Shown here: in pieces, positions 35,446-44,511 of the stretch
Layout of the letters: each line of letters starts with the position of its first letter
How positions within the stretch are numbered: position 1 is the stretch's first letter
Assembly: GCA_947176915.1 (NCBI GenBank)
Contig: CAMWSM010000015.1
Location: 1-47,708 of the forward strand
Reading direction: 5' to 3'
Length of the DNA stretch: 47,708 nt
Source: an uncultured Porphyromonadaceae bacterium
GTDB lineage: Bacteria > Bacteroidota > Bacteroidia > Bacteroidales > Muribaculaceae
Notes under the pieces: model-generated
The model's input: the letters and a program-made list of their open reading frames with translations, nothing else
The model's database searches: none
Told to the model about the DNA's origin: nothing
Made by a program: the position numbers and the translations under genes

Positions 35446-36033
35446 ATGAAAGAATCATTCTTATTTCTTGCAGAAGGTTTCGAAGAAATTGAAGCCCTGA
35501 CAGCTATCGATGTCTTGCGCAGGGGCGGCATTCCGGTAAAGACCGTCTCCCTGACCTCCGCTCTTCAGGTTACGGGAGCGCATGGCGTTACCGTAACAGC
35601 CGATCTACTTTTTGACAATACTCTCTTCTCCGAACCTCTTTGGCTTATTCTTCCCGGCGGAATGCCCGGAGCAATGAACCTATATGAATTTACTCCTCTT
35701 CACGGGCTGTTGAAGAATCAGCTTGCTTCAGCCCACGGCAGGATAGCGGCGATCTGCGCCGCCCCCATCGTCCTGGGACAGTTGGGACTACTTGAGGGTA
35801 AGAAGGCAACGTGCTATCCCGGTTTTGAAAGTTATCTCAAGGGTGCCGAACTTGTAAACGCACCAGTCGTTGTTGAAGATAAATTCGTGCTTGCAAACGG
35901 ACCCTCTTCCGCTCTTCATTGGGCTTTGACCATTGTCAGCGAAACGAAGGGTGTGGAAGTGGCAACGGAGATTGCCAACGGCATGCTCCTCTATCCCAAG
36001 GCTAATGCCGGATTGGGCACATATTTCGGATAA
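35446..36033 (+). CDS. DJ-1/PfpI family protein (YajL-like)
   Basis: 195 residues from the ATG at 35446. Class I glutamine-amidotransferase-like fold with the conserved Cys104 at the nucleophile elbow (AAICAAPIVLG) and Glu16 (AEGFEEIE), as in human DJ-1 and E. coli YajL. It also has LPGGMPGAMNLYE and NGPSSALHWAL. Such proteins protect against oxidative or carbonyl stress; the exact activity is debated. It is cytosolic, and yigZ follows eight bases after. Confidence 0.9.
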   Translation: MKESFLFLAEGFEEIEALTAIDVLRRGGIPVKTVSLTSALQVTGAHGVTVTADLLFDNTLFSEPLWLILPGGMPGAMNLYEFTPLHGLLKNQLASAHGRIAAICAAPIVLGQLGLLEGKKATCYPGFESYLKGAELVNAPVVVEDKFVLANGPSSALHWALTIVSETKGVEVATEIANGMLLYPKANAGLGTYFG

Positions 36034-36041
36034 TATATTGT

Positions 36042-36650
36042 ATGGCGGATTCATATTTCACCATCTCACGCGAAGGAGCGGCTCGCTACACTGAGAAGAT
36101 GAGCCGCTTCTTAGCTTTTGCGCGTAAAGTCAAAGATGGGGAGGAGGCGCGGCGCATTGTCAAGGAGTTTCAGAATGAATATCACGATGCACGCCACGTA
36201 TGCTGGGCTTACGTGATTGGTCCGGAAAGGAAAGAATGGCAGCTTAACGACAACGGCGAGCCTTCGGGGACAGCCGGCAAGCCTATTCTCGGACAAATCA
36301 ACTCCCGGGAACTGACCGATGTGCTTGTTGTTGTGGTCCGTTATTTCGGTGGAATCAAATTGGGGACGCCCGGATTGATTGCCGCCTATCGCGAGGCAGC
36401 CTCCCTTGCCCTTGATGATTCGGGTAAGGAGGAGATGCACCGACGGATAAGAGTGAAGGCAACTTTCCCATATATAGCTGCCGATGGAGTGATGAAGGTC
36501 GTCAAAGGGAATGAAGTGGAAATTACAGACAGATCTTTCGACAATACCTGTTCGCTGACCCTCCTTTTCCGTGCAGACCATTCCGAAGAGATAGCCGGGA
36601 GGCTCAAGGCTCTTGACGGAGTGATTCTTTCCGAACCGGAAGAGGTATAG
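36042..36650 (+). CDS. yigZ: YigZ/IMPACT family protein
   Basis: 202 residues. N-terminal IMPACT domain with the typical block DARHVCWAYVIG, NDNGEPSGTAGKPIL and LVVVVRYFGGIKLGTPGL, then a C-terminal ferredoxin-like DUF1949 region (about 135-200). In eukaryotes IMPACT competes for Gcn1 in translation control; the bacterial role is unclear. Co-transcribed with the DJ-1 gene; ends in TAG. Confidence 0.92.
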   Translation: MADSYFTISREGAARYTEKMSRFLAFARKVKDGEEARRIVKEFQNEYHDARHVCWAYVIGPERKEWQLNDNGEPSGTAGKPILGQINSRELTDVLVVVVRYFGGIKLGTPGLIAAYREAASLALDDSGKEEMHRRIRVKATFPYIAADGVMKVVKGNEVEITDRSFDNTCSLTLLFRADHSEEIAGRLKALDGVILSEPEEV

Positions 36651-36737
36651 AATCCCCCTTTTTCATGGTTTTATCGGGCAAAAATCCCCTTTTTTCTTCA
36701 ATTTTAAATGAAATTTAGCGGTTTTTTATCTCTATTC

Positions 36738-36768
36738 TTTACGGATTAAAAAAAAATTCCGATATTTG
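36738..36768 (+). promoter_or_regulatory. Probable promoter of the HU gene
   Basis: TTTA at 36738-36741, 19-bp spacer, GATATTTG at 36761-36768 followed by C. Each box has one mismatch to TTTG and TAnnTTTG. It lies in the A/T-rich gap between yigZ and HU; the leader would be about 70 nt. Confidence 0.45.
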
Positions 36769-36846
36769 CACTGCCAAAACCGTCCGGTTGCAGGCAAAAC
36801 GTTTAAATTGTAATAATTAAGAGAGAAATTAATACATTAAAACAAG

Positions 36847-37119
36847 ATGACAAAAGCTGAGATAGTCAATGAGATTTCTCGCTCCACAGGTATGGAAAAA
36901 GCAGCTGTCCTCAATGTAGTGGAAAATCTCATGCAGGTCATAAAAGAGTCAATGGCTGATGGAGAAAATGTATATCTCCGCGGTTTCGGCAGTTTCGTTG
37001 TCAAAACCAGAAAAGAGAAAACAGCTCGTAACATTACCAAAAACACATCCCTGATCGTGCCGGAGCATAAGCTTCCGACTTTCAAGCCGGCAAGGGTTTT
37101 TAAAGATATGGTAGGATAA
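36847..37119 (+). CDS. HU-family DNA-binding protein
   Basis: 90 residues, the normal HU length. MTKAEIVNEISRSTGMEKAA, then the beta-arm region with VYLRGFGSFVVKTRKEKTAR and the C-terminal FKPARVFKDMV. It binds and bends DNA as a dimer and packs the nucleoid. HU is usually strongly expressed; here it stands at the head of a set with the 29-residue COX24 protein and RNase G. Confidence 0.95.
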   Translation: MTKAEIVNEISRSTGMEKAAVLNVVENLMQVIKESMADGENVYLRGFGSFVVKTRKEKTARNITKNTSLIVPEHKLPTFKPARVFKDMVG

Positions 37120-37171
37120 ACTCTTTTTTATTCATTTTTCAAATTATTAATTAACCAAAATATTAACAGAT

Positions 37172-37261
37172 ATGCCAAGCGGAAAAAAAAGAAAAGGCCA
37201 CAAGATGGCAACTCACAAGCGCAAAAAAAGACTGAGAAAGAATCGTCATAAGAAGAAATAA
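37172..37261 (+). CDS. 29-residue AURKAIP1/COX24-domain protein, probably ribosome-associated
   Basis: ATG at 37172, TAA at 37259-37261. The peptide is more than half Lys, Arg and His: it starts MPSGKKRKGHKMATHKRKKR and ends RKNRHKKK. The KMxTHKRKKR core is the C-terminal signature of COX24/AURKAIP1 (mitoribosomal mS38), and near-identical tiny proteins occur across Bacteroidetes as I recall. It most likely binds rRNA. Too short for standard gene finders. It follows HU by 52 bases. Confidence 0.85.
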   Translation: MPSGKKRKGHKMATHKRKKRLRKNRHKKK

Positions 37262-37313
37262 AGACGACTTCGTGGCTGCCCGCTCCCGTTGGATGAAGCC
37301 ACGACAGTCTTGA

Positions 37314-37357
37314 GAACAAACATTTCCGACTCCATTCATGTCGGTTGAGGTTTGTTC
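37314..37357 (+). terminator. Terminator-like hairpin after the COX24 gene
   Basis: Outer arms GAACAAAC (37314-37321) and GTTTGTTC (37350-37357) with an inner CCGAC/GTCGG pair, followed by TTTTCTATTTT. The stem is interrupted, so strength is uncertain. Confidence 0.55.
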
Positions 37358-37450
37358 TTTTCTATTTTAACCGGCTTTATCCTCCCGACTCATTTCCGAA
37401 CAGGGATGGGTCTGCGGAGGAGACGCTCGGATTTTTTCTTTTGATTCAGT

Positions 37451-39082
37451 ATGAAAAGCGAATTAGTTGTTGACGTTCAGCAGAAAGATATATCCATCGC
37501 TCTGCTTGAAGACTCAAGGCTGGTATCTCTTCAGAAAGAGAGCAGAAACATTGCTTACGCCGTGGGCGACCTTTACCTTGCAAAAGTAAAGAAAATAATG
37601 CCCGGGCTCAATGCAGCCTTCCTTGATGTTGGTTACGACAAGGATGCTTTTCTTCACTATCTCGACCTTGGTCCGCAGTTTAACACTTATGTGGCTTACC
37701 TTAACGAGGCTTTCGCCGATAAGAAAACTGTGCCGAATATCTCTAAATTCAAGTTTGAACCCGACATTCCCAAACATGGTGAAATAGGAAGTCTCCTGCA
37801 GCCGGGACAACAACTGCTCGTGCAGATCGTCAAAGAGCCGATCTCTTCCAAAGGTCCGCGTCTGACCACTGAAATTTCCTTTACAGGAAGATTTATGGTC
37901 CTGATGCCTTTCGGTGATAAAATATCGATCTCACAGAAAATCAAGTCTACAGAGGAGAAAATACGCCTGCGCCAATTGATAGGCAGCATAAAGCCTAAAG
38001 GCTATAGCGTTATTGTTCGAACCTCTGCTGAAAACAAGCGAGTTGCAGAACTCAACAATGAGCTGCGGACTCTGATTAAATGTTGGGAAGAATCTATTGC
38101 CAAGATGCAGCGCAGCCAGCCTCCCATGCTGATTTATGAGGAGGATTCAAGAGCGGTAAGCCTTATCAGAGACCTTTTCAGTCCGAATTTTGAGAATATT
38201 TACGTGAATGAAGTTGAGACCTTCACCCAGATCCAGAATTATGTAGCGCTCATTGCGCCGGAGAATAAGGATATAGTGAAGCTTTACAGTAAAGATGTGC
38301 CCATCTTCGATAATTTCAATATCACGCGGCAGATTAAGAGTTCTTTCGGCAAGACGGTTTCTTTCAAAAGCGGTGCCTACATCATAATCGAGCATACGGA
38401 AGCTCTTCATGTTATTGATGTCAATTCAGGCAACCGAAGCAAGGCAAGTGCCGACCAGGAGTCAAATGCTCTCGATGTTAATCTTAAAGCGGCGGATGAA
38501 ATTGCCCGCCAACTCCGATTGAGAGATATGGGTGGTATTATTGTTATTGATTTCATTGACATGAACAAGGTGGAACACCGTCAAGCGCTTTTCGACCACA
38601 TGCGCGAAGTCATGGCAAACGACAGAGCACGCCACAATATACTCCCTCTCAGCAAATTCGGGCTTATGCAGATCACTCGTCAAAGAGTACGCCCGGCTCT
38701 CGATATAACTACAAGCGAGACATGTCCTTCCTGCTTTGGGAAAGGTGAGATTCAACCGTCATTACTTTTCACCGACAAACTCGGCGAAAAACTTGAATAC
38801 CTCGTCAATAATCTGAAAGTAAAACATTTCACAATGTATGTCCATCCTTACGTGGAGGCATATATCAAGAAAGGAGTTTTCTCTCTTTATCTAAAGTGGA
38901 GAAGAAAATACGGACGAGGATTTAAAATTCTTGCAGACGAATCGCTTGCCTTCCTCCAATATAAGGTGGTGGACGATGCCAAGAAGGAAATTGACCTTAA
39001 AGAGGAGAGCGATTTCAACAGTAATCAGTCGAAATCTCATGCACGCCAGAAGAATGGAGATCTTGAAGAAAAGGATCAGTGA
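37451..39082 (+). CDS. rng: Ribonuclease G/E family endoribonuclease
   Basis: 543 residues. An S1 domain begins near 38 (VGDLYLAKVKKIMPGLNAAF), the metal-binding catalytic pair is Asp323 (HVIDVNSGNRS) and Asp367 (IVIDFIDMNK), and the Zn-link CPSCFGKGE is at 425-433. There is no long C-terminal degradosome scaffold as in RNase E, so RNase G type is preferred. It cuts single-stranded A/U-rich RNA in rRNA maturation and mRNA decay. It ends against a terminator shared with folC. Confidence 0.95.
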   Translation: MKSELVVDVQQKDISIALLEDSRLVSLQKESRNIAYAVGDLYLAKVKKIMPGLNAAFLDVGYDKDAFLHYLDLGPQFNTYVAYLNEAFADKKTVPNISKFKFEPDIPKHGEIGSLLQPGQQLLVQIVKEPISSKGPRLTTEISFTGRFMVLMPFGDKISISQKIKSTEEKIRLRQLIGSIKPKGYSVIVRTSAENKRVAELNNELRTLIKCWEESIAKMQRSQPPMLIYEEDSRAVSLIRDLFSPNFENIYVNEVETFTQIQNYVALIAPENKDIVKLYSKDVPIFDNFNITRQIKSSFGKTVSFKSGAYIIIEHTEALHVIDVNSGNRSKASADQESNALDVNLKAADEIARQLRLRDMGGIIVIDFIDMNKVEHRQALFDHMREVMANDRARHNILPLSKFGLMQITRQRVRPALDITTSETCPSCFGKGEIQPSLLFTDKLGEKLEYLVNNLKVKHFTMYVHPYVEAYIKKGVFSLYLKWRRKYGRGFKILADESLAFLQYKVVDDAKKEIDLKEESDFNSNQSKSHARQKNGDLEEKDQ

Positions 39083-39126
39083 TTAATCAGAGGGATATGG
39101 TAAGAAATCCCTTTTTACGAAAAAAC

Positions 39127-39159
39127 AGAGGGTGTATCAACCGCGTTGATACACCCTCT
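39127..39159. terminator. Bidirectional terminator shared by rng and folC
   Basis: Perfect 14-bp arms 39127-39140 and 39146-39159 (AGAGGGTGTATCAA and complement), 5-nt loop, A run left and T run right. The stop codon and last codons of folC lie inside the stem. Confidence 0.9.
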
Positions 39160-40456
39160 TTTCCTCCAGCAGATCCGCTACGACAAATGTAGATCCTCCG
39201 ACAAAAATCATATCCTCTTCTCCGGCATTGGCTAAAGCAGCGGAATAAGCCTCCTTGACATTATCATGCAGCTCTGATTCAAATCCTTTCTCATCGAAAA
39301 GCTCCTTAAGCTTTTTCGCGGGGAATGCCCTCGGAATCCGGGCATTCGTCACATAATATCTTGCATCATGCGGAAGCAATCCCATGATCTTATCTATCGC
39401 CTTATCCGCAACGAATCCTATCACTATGTGAAGCCTGCAGCCACCTTTCTCCTTACGCAGTCTCCGGAGTTGATTCATGTTATAGGTCATGCCCGCCACA
39501 TTGTGCCCTGTGTCGGCAATCGACAGGGGAGTGCGGGAGAGAGTCATCCAGCGCCCCATCAGACCTGTGGAATCCACCACATTCTCCAGACCTTCCCTCA
39601 CGCTCTCATCAGAAATCTTTATGCCGCATTTTCTCATCAAACTCACAGCATTCAGAATGGTCTCCAGATTTTTTTTCTGGTAGTCTCCTCCGAGAGGAAA
39701 AATAAAACTCCCCTGTGCGCTTTTACAGAGCCATCCTTCTGTTGCCGGCTTAATTTCTTGCAAGAGAGGTGTGTCGGAACTGAAAGTAATAGGAGCGCCT
39801 GTCTCCTCAGCCCTCTTTTCAAACACTTTCCTGACCTCCCCCTCAGCTTCTCCGATCACAACCGGAATACCGCTCTTTATTATTCCGGCTTTCTCGGCTG
39901 CAATCTCCGGGAGAGTATTTCCTAAAAACTGAGTATGATCAGGGGAGATATTGGTGATTATGCACATCTCCGGCGTGATAATATTTGTAGAATCCAGACG
40001 GCCTCCCATCCCGACCTCTATGACGGCATAATCCACATTCTCTTTTGCGAACCAATCGAAAGCCATCATCATTGTAAGCTCGAAAAATGAGGGTTTGCCG
40101 TCGTAATCGCTTTCACGCCATCTCTTGACAAAATCCACCACTGCTTCGCGGGAAATCATTTCTCCGTTAATCCTCATCCTTTCCCTGAAATCGGCAAGAT
40201 GCGGGGAGGTATAAAGGGCTGTCTTATAGCCTTGGCGCTGCAGTATGGAGGCTATGCTGTGGGAGGTGCTCCCTTTGCCGTTGGTGCCTCCTACGTGAAT
40301 AGATTTGAACTTCCTGTGCGGATGACCGAAATAACTGTCTAATTCAAGACTCGTATCAAGCCCCGGTTTATATGCCGGCGCTCCCACTCTGGAGAACATC
40401 GGCAGTTGGGAGAACAGGAAATCCAAAGCTTCCTGATATTCTGTTTTTTCACACAT
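39137..40456 (-). CDS. folC: Folylpolyglutamate synthase / dihydrofolate synthase (FolC)
   Basis: Adds glutamate to folates, and probably also makes dihydrofolate. Mur-ligase fold with P-loop GTNGKGS (57-63), the block YTSPHLADFRERMRING, VIEVGMGGRLDSTN, and NISPDHTQFLG. 439 residues, normal. It is the last gene of the minus-strand run from cyd: 13 bases after the second CHR gene. The final residues (VYQRG) are encoded by the terminator stem. Confidence 0.95.
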   Translation of the reverse strand: MCEKTEYQEALDFLFSQLPMFSRVGAPAYKPGLDTSLELDSYFGHPHRKFKSIHVGGTNGKGSTSHSIASILQRQGYKTALYTSPHLADFRERMRINGEMISREAVVDFVKRWRESDYDGKPSFFELTMMMAFDWFAKENVDYAVIEVGMGGRLDSTNIITPEMCIITNISPDHTQFLGNTLPEIAAEKAGIIKSGIPVVIGEAEGEVRKVFEKRAEETGAPITFSSDTPLLQEIKPATEGWLCKSAQGSFIFPLGGDYQKKNLETILNAVSLMRKCGIKISDESVREGLENVVDSTGLMGRWMTLSRTPLSIADTGHNVAGMTYNMNQLRRLRKEKGGCRLHIVIGFVADKAIDKIMGLLPHDARYYVTNARIPRAFPAKKLKELFDEKGFESELHDNVKEAYSAALANAGEEDMIFVGGSTFVVADLLEEKRVYQRG

Positions 40457-40469
40457 AGCCTGTCAATAT

Positions 40470-41078
40470 TTAAAGTCCGTAGATAAGATAGCCGGCAATC
40501 CCTGCCATTACAATCACCATGATAGGATGGATATTGATCTTTTTCCCTCGCCATGGGAATTTAAAATATACCAGACAGAAAGCAATTGCGCATATAACTA
40601 TGTTTGTCCAAAGCTGCCAGCTTATTCCGTTGGGATTGAAGTTTGCGGCATTCATAAGCATAATGGCAGCCGAGGCTATCAAGCCTACCACAACGGGTCG
40701 GAGGCCGGAAAATATAGCCTTGATTGCGCCGCTCTCGCTGTGCCTCCTTATGAAATGTGAGCTGTAGAGCACAAGGATGAAACTTGGGATGACAACAGCC
40801 AGGGTCGCGAGAAGAGAACCCATTATGCCCCATCCTATGCCCGTCAGTTCAGGGTTAACGCTCCCCGGAGCGACATATCCTATATAGGTGGCTGAATTTA
40901 TCCCTATCGGTCCCGGAGTCATCTGTGAGATTGCCACTATGTCGGTAAACATTGTCTCCGATATCCATCCCGGACCTACCACTGATTTCTCCACAAGGGA
41001 GAGCATCGCATATCCTCCTCCGAATCCGAAGATGCCTATCTTGATATATGCCCATATCAATTTCCAATAGATCGTCAT
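40470..41078 (-). CDS. Chromate-transporter (CHR) family protein, short chain, second half
   Basis: 202 residues, about six membrane helices. The CHR signature is present: FGFGGGYAMLSLVEKSVV, GWISETMFTDIVAISQMTPGP, NSATYIGY. Short-chain CHR proteins come in adjacent pairs that together equal one ChrA. Chromate efflux is known only for some; the true substrate in gut bacteria may be another anion. The partner lies 12 bases upstream. Confidence 0.88.
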   Translation of the reverse strand: MTIYWKLIWAYIKIGIFGFGGGYAMLSLVEKSVVGPGWISETMFTDIVAISQMTPGPIGINSATYIGYVAPGSVNPELTGIGWGIMGSLLATLAVVIPSFILVLYSSHFIRRHSESGAIKAIFSGLRPVVVGLIASAAIMLMNAANFNPNGISWQLWTNIVICAIAFCLVYFKFPWRGKKINIHPIMVIVMAGIAGYLIYGL

Positions 41079-41090
41079 TTCTTCTCTCTT

Positions 41091-41699
41091 TTATTGATTA
41101 CTTTTTCTCTTTCGGGAGGGAAGCCACCACATAAGGAAGCCACCTAACCCTCCAAGCACGATATAAAGAATAGGATTTGAGACTGTCCCCATGTCAAGCG
41201 AGATCAGCAAAGCCACGATAAATGGAATCCATACAGTCTTCCATTTCAGTTTTGCAGCCTTCGCCGATGTTATGACGGGGGCTATTATAAGAGCCACGAC
41301 AGCCGGACGTATTCCCATGAATATGGATGATATGACGCGGTTGTTCTTTATCATGTCGGGAGTGAGGAAAATAGCAATGAAGAGAATAATGAGGAAGGAG
41401 GGGAGGATCGTGCCTGCCGCTGAAATCATGCTTCCCTTCCCACCCTTGATTTTGTCGCCCACGGCTGTGGCTATATTCACCGCAAGAATACCCGGCAACG
41501 ACTGGGCTATGGCGAGCAGGTCAAGAAAATCGTCTCTTTCAATCCAATGGTGCTTATCCACAATCTCCCTTTCGATAATTGAGATCATTGCCCAGCCTCC
41601 GCCGAAAGTGAAAAGCCCTATCTTAAAGAAGCATGAGAAGAGTTCCCAATAACTTCCCTCGGGCTGATTGACTGTATTTTGCTCTTTTTCGATTTTCAT
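41091..41699 (-). CDS. Chromate-transporter (CHR) family protein, short chain, first half
   Basis: 202 residues from the ATG at 41699 (MKIEKEQNTVNQPEG). A longer frame to 41738 would start inside the cydB terminator and is rejected. CHR signature: FTFGGGWAMISIIEREIV, HHWIERDDFLDLLAIAQSLPG, NIATAVGDKIKG. Pairs with the next gene to form a two-subunit transporter. The start is only 14 bases from the terminator stem of cydB and no promoter is seen, so expression may rely on read-through. Confidence 0.88.
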   Translation of the reverse strand: MKIEKEQNTVNQPEGSYWELFSCFFKIGLFTFGGGWAMISIIEREIVDKHHWIERDDFLDLLAIAQSLPGILAVNIATAVGDKIKGGKGSMISAAGTILPSFLIILFIAIFLTPDMIKNNRVISSIFMGIRPAVVALIIAPVITSAKAAKLKWKTVWIPFIVALLISLDMGTVSNPILYIVLGGLGGFLMWWLPSRKRKSNQ

Positions 41700-41712
41700 T
41701 GTTTGGAAAAAA

Positions 41713-41736
41713 GTCCCGCCCCTCAAAGGGCGGGAC
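41713..41736 (-). terminator. Terminator after cydB
   Basis: On the minus strand GTCCCGCCC (41736-41728) and GGGCGGGAC (41721-41713) form a perfect 9-bp GC stem with a 6-nt loop, followed at once by TTTTTT. Confidence 0.88.
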
Positions 41737-41756
41737 AATCGGTTATTATTGTTTTT

Positions 41757-42905
41757 TTAATATTTATGACTTGTAGTCTCTAACTCTCCCGGAGTAAGTT
41801 TTTTCTTATCCATTGAATACCATACGTAAGCGATATAGGCGAGAACGAACGGAATCACGATTGAAACATAACTCATTGCCGTCAGCGTGAACTCTGAAGA
41901 GGAGGCATTGCGTATCGTAAGCGAGGACGCAGGATCAATTAAAGAGGGGTAGAAGGGGGTGTTGTTGAACCCTGCCACACAGAAGAGTGAAACAACCACG
42001 AGGAATGTGCCTGAACCCGTAAACCATATTCCCTGTGTATATTTTTTTGCGAAACATGAGCGTGCCCAGCCGTAAAGCACTAACGCCACTCCCAACAGAA
42101 GCATAATTCCGGCTTGCCACACTTCACAGAAGTTATAGAAATACTTATAAGGAGTGATCTCTACGGTCTGTGTGCCGAAAGCGTCAGGAATAACGGTATA
42201 TCCCCATGCTGTCAGCAGAATGCCTAAGAACCAAAGGAAGAAGACAACGAAAACCGCTCCATTGATAAAAGCCTTGCGTTTCAGGTTGGCAAAAAACTTA
42301 GGATCATCCGTGATGTTGTTCATCATATAGATTGCAGCCTGCATTCTGGCAAGAAACAGGACAGCAAAGCCCAGAACGAGATTTCTCCAGTTGAAGATTG
42401 CCTCAAAGCCGTGGGAGGAGACCCATTGTGAAATCACAGGACTTCCTGAGTCAAGAAGGTTTGTTCGTGTAACTGTAAATTGCGCTCCGAAGAAAAACAT
42501 AGCTACTGCCACTCCAAGGAGAATGCAGCCTACGCATCCGTTTATGAAAAGGAAAATGTCGTAGGTCTTTGTTCCGTAGACGTTACCCTGCTTTTTGCGA
42601 AATTCATAGCTTACCGCCTGAACGATAAAACTGAAGAGAATCAGCACCCAAAGCCAGTAGGCACCCCCGAAGCTTGTGGAGTAAAATAATGGGAACGATG
42701 CGAAAAAGGCTCCTCCGAAGGTTACAAGAGTGGTGAAAGTGAGTTCCCACTTCCTGCCCATGGAGTTTATGATAAGGTCGCGGCGAACCGGGGAAGTGCC
42801 AAGAAGCATCGACTGACCTCCCTGTACAAACAGCAGAAACACGAGCAGTGCGCCCAATATGGCTATCAGGAGCCACCAATAGTTTTGAAGATATTCGAGT
42901 GTCAT
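41757..42905 (-). CDS. cydB: Cytochrome bd oxidase subunit II (CydB)
   Basis: 382 residues, about eight to nine membrane helices. LLFVQGGQSMLLGTSPVRRD at the start, WELTFTTLVTFGGAFFASFP and, near the end, PFVLAYIAYVWYSMDKK. Structural partner of CydA in the quinol:O2 oxidase of the inner membrane. Its start is 3 bases after the cydA stop. In Bacteroides the bd oxidase supports growth at nanomolar oxygen. Confidence 0.96.
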   Translation of the reverse strand: MTLEYLQNYWWLLIAILGALLVFLLFVQGGQSMLLGTSPVRRDLIINSMGRKWELTFTTLVTFGGAFFASFPLFYSTSFGGAYWLWVLILFSFIVQAVSYEFRKKQGNVYGTKTYDIFLFINGCVGCILLGVAVAMFFFGAQFTVTRTNLLDSGSPVISQWVSSHGFEAIFNWRNLVLGFAVLFLARMQAAIYMMNNITDDPKFFANLKRKAFINGAVFVVFFLWFLGILLTAWGYTVIPDAFGTQTVEITPYKYFYNFCEVWQAGIMLLLGVALVLYGWARSCFAKKYTQGIWFTGSGTFLVVVSLFCVAGFNNTPFYPSLIDPASSLTIRNASSSEFTLTAMSYVSIVIPFVLAYIAYVWYSMDKKKLTPGELETTSHKY

Positions 42906-42908
42906 GGC

Positions 42909-44477
42909 TTAGTGTGCGTTATCAATTTCTAAATTGGTTTTGGAATATTTGCTGATCTGGCGTAGCATGATGCTCACCTCGGCAACAAGAAGAACGGTGA
43001 ATATCAAGGCGAACAGCCAGAAGGTGGTGATCACCGATGCTGAAGAGATTTCCGAGATGGCTGCCTTGGTCGGGAGAAGGTCCTGAACAGTCCAGGGCTG
43101 ACGTCCTACCTCTGCCACACACCATCCGGCTTCTGAACAGAGCCACATGAATGGAACGGAAATAATCGCTATCCACTGCAGCCAGTTCTGCTTCTGGAGC
43201 CAATCCTTGCGGTAAACGGCAAAGAGAGCTACGAGGAAATACAACAGGAAGTAGCTGCCGAGAATCACCATTATGCGGAAGCTGTAGAAAGTAACCCCTA
43301 CGGGAGGAATTGCCTCGTCAACACTGTCGAAATAGCCGTAGCCGAAGAATTGATAGTTCTCCTTAAGTTCGGCGACAGCCTTATTCATTCCGGCTTCATC
43401 ATGCGCTGCACGTGCCTGATCGTATGCCCGCAATGATTCATGGGCAAGTTTTCCGAGACGGATTCTTTCCGCATAGCTCACTGTGTTGATAGTGTCGCCA
43501 TTTTCGTTTACGTCAATGCCGTTAACGATGTCGGATATGCCCGGCACGTAGGCGTTCAGGTTATGTTTTGCAAGAATTGAAAGTCCGTAAGGCACGGTGA
43601 TGTCAAACAGATATTCATCCTCGTCATTGTTCCATGTCTTTGAGGGGTTGACAAGACCTGCAGCAACAATTCCTTGAGAATATCCGCCGTGATACAGACC
43701 CTCCATGGCAGCGAGCTTCATGGGCTGATGTTTTGTTACTTCTACTGCAGAGCCGTCGCCGGTCCACATTGTAAGGAGAAGTCCGACAAGACCTAACCAT
43801 CCGCCGACTTTAATTGATCTCACCGCGAAACCCTCATTGCGCTTCTTGAGAAGGAACCAGGCACTGACTCCAATGACGAACACACCTGACAATGCCCAGC
43901 CTGAGAATACGGCGTGCATATATTTATTGATGGCTATTCCGGAGAAGAGTTCCCAGAAGTTATCCATAACGTTGCGCATCTGTGCGGGATCAAATTCCAT
44001 TCCCGTAGGATACTGCATCCAAGCGTTGGCAACGAGAATCCAGAGGGCGGAAATGGATGCACCGAGCCATGTTAGCCATGTCGCGGCAAGATGGAAACGT
44101 GGGCTGACTTTGTTCCAGCCGAAGAACATCACGGCTACGAAGGTGGACTCCATGAAGAACGCCACGAGTCCCTCAATGGCAAGTGGGGCGCCGAAAATAT
44201 CTCCGACAAACCAGGAATAGTTGCTCCAGTTTGTGCCGAACTCAAATTCCAGAATAATGCCTGTGGCGACACCTATTGCAAAGTTGATGCCGAAAAGAGT
44301 CATCCAGAATTTTGTGGCAGCAAGCCATTTTTCCGATTTGCTCTTCAGATAGAGGCTCTCCATGATAGCCACTATCAGCGAGAGGCCGAGCGTAAGAGGC
44401 ACGAACAGCCAGTGATAGATGGCTGTCAGCGCAAATTGCCAGCGCGACCAATCGACTACTGTCATTAAATCATCCAT
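42909..44477 (-). CDS. cydA: Cytochrome bd oxidase subunit I (CydA)
   Basis: 522 residues. Haem ligands are His22 (ALTAIYHWLFVPLT), His188 (NKYMHAVFSG) and Met403 (SFRIMVILG); proton-path glutamates Glu102 and Glu110 lie in PLAIEGLVAFFMEST. The quinol-loop start KHQPMKLAAMEGLYHGG (249-265) and the motif GRQPW are present. Takes electrons from menaquinol, made by the men genes here, and reduces O2 to water. Second gene of its operon after DUF4492. Confidence 0.97.
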   Translation of the reverse strand: MDDLMTVVDWSRWQFALTAIYHWLFVPLTLGLSLIVAIMESLYLKSKSEKWLAATKFWMTLFGINFAIGVATGIILEFEFGTNWSNYSWFVGDIFGAPLAIEGLVAFFMESTFVAVMFFGWNKVSPRFHLAATWLTWLGASISALWILVANAWMQYPTGMEFDPAQMRNVMDNFWELFSGIAINKYMHAVFSGWALSGVFVIGVSAWFLLKKRNEGFAVRSIKVGGWLGLVGLLLTMWTGDGSAVEVTKHQPMKLAAMEGLYHGGYSQGIVAAGLVNPSKTWNNDEDEYLFDITVPYGLSILAKHNLNAYVPGISDIVNGIDVNENGDTINTVSYAERIRLGKLAHESLRAYDQARAAHDEAGMNKAVAELKENYQFFGYGYFDSVDEAIPPVGVTFYSFRIMVILGSYFLLYFLVALFAVYRKDWLQKQNWLQWIAIISVPFMWLCSEAGWCVAEVGRQPWTVQDLLPTKAAISEISSASVITTFWLFALIFTVLLVAEVSIMLRQISKYSKTNLEIDNAH

Positions 44478-44511
44478 TTTAAGTTTTAGATTTTTAGGGT
44501 TATGTTTTTTG

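Noticed and set aside
41700..41738. 13-residue extension of the first CHR protein
   Set aside because: It is encoded by the cydB terminator hairpin.
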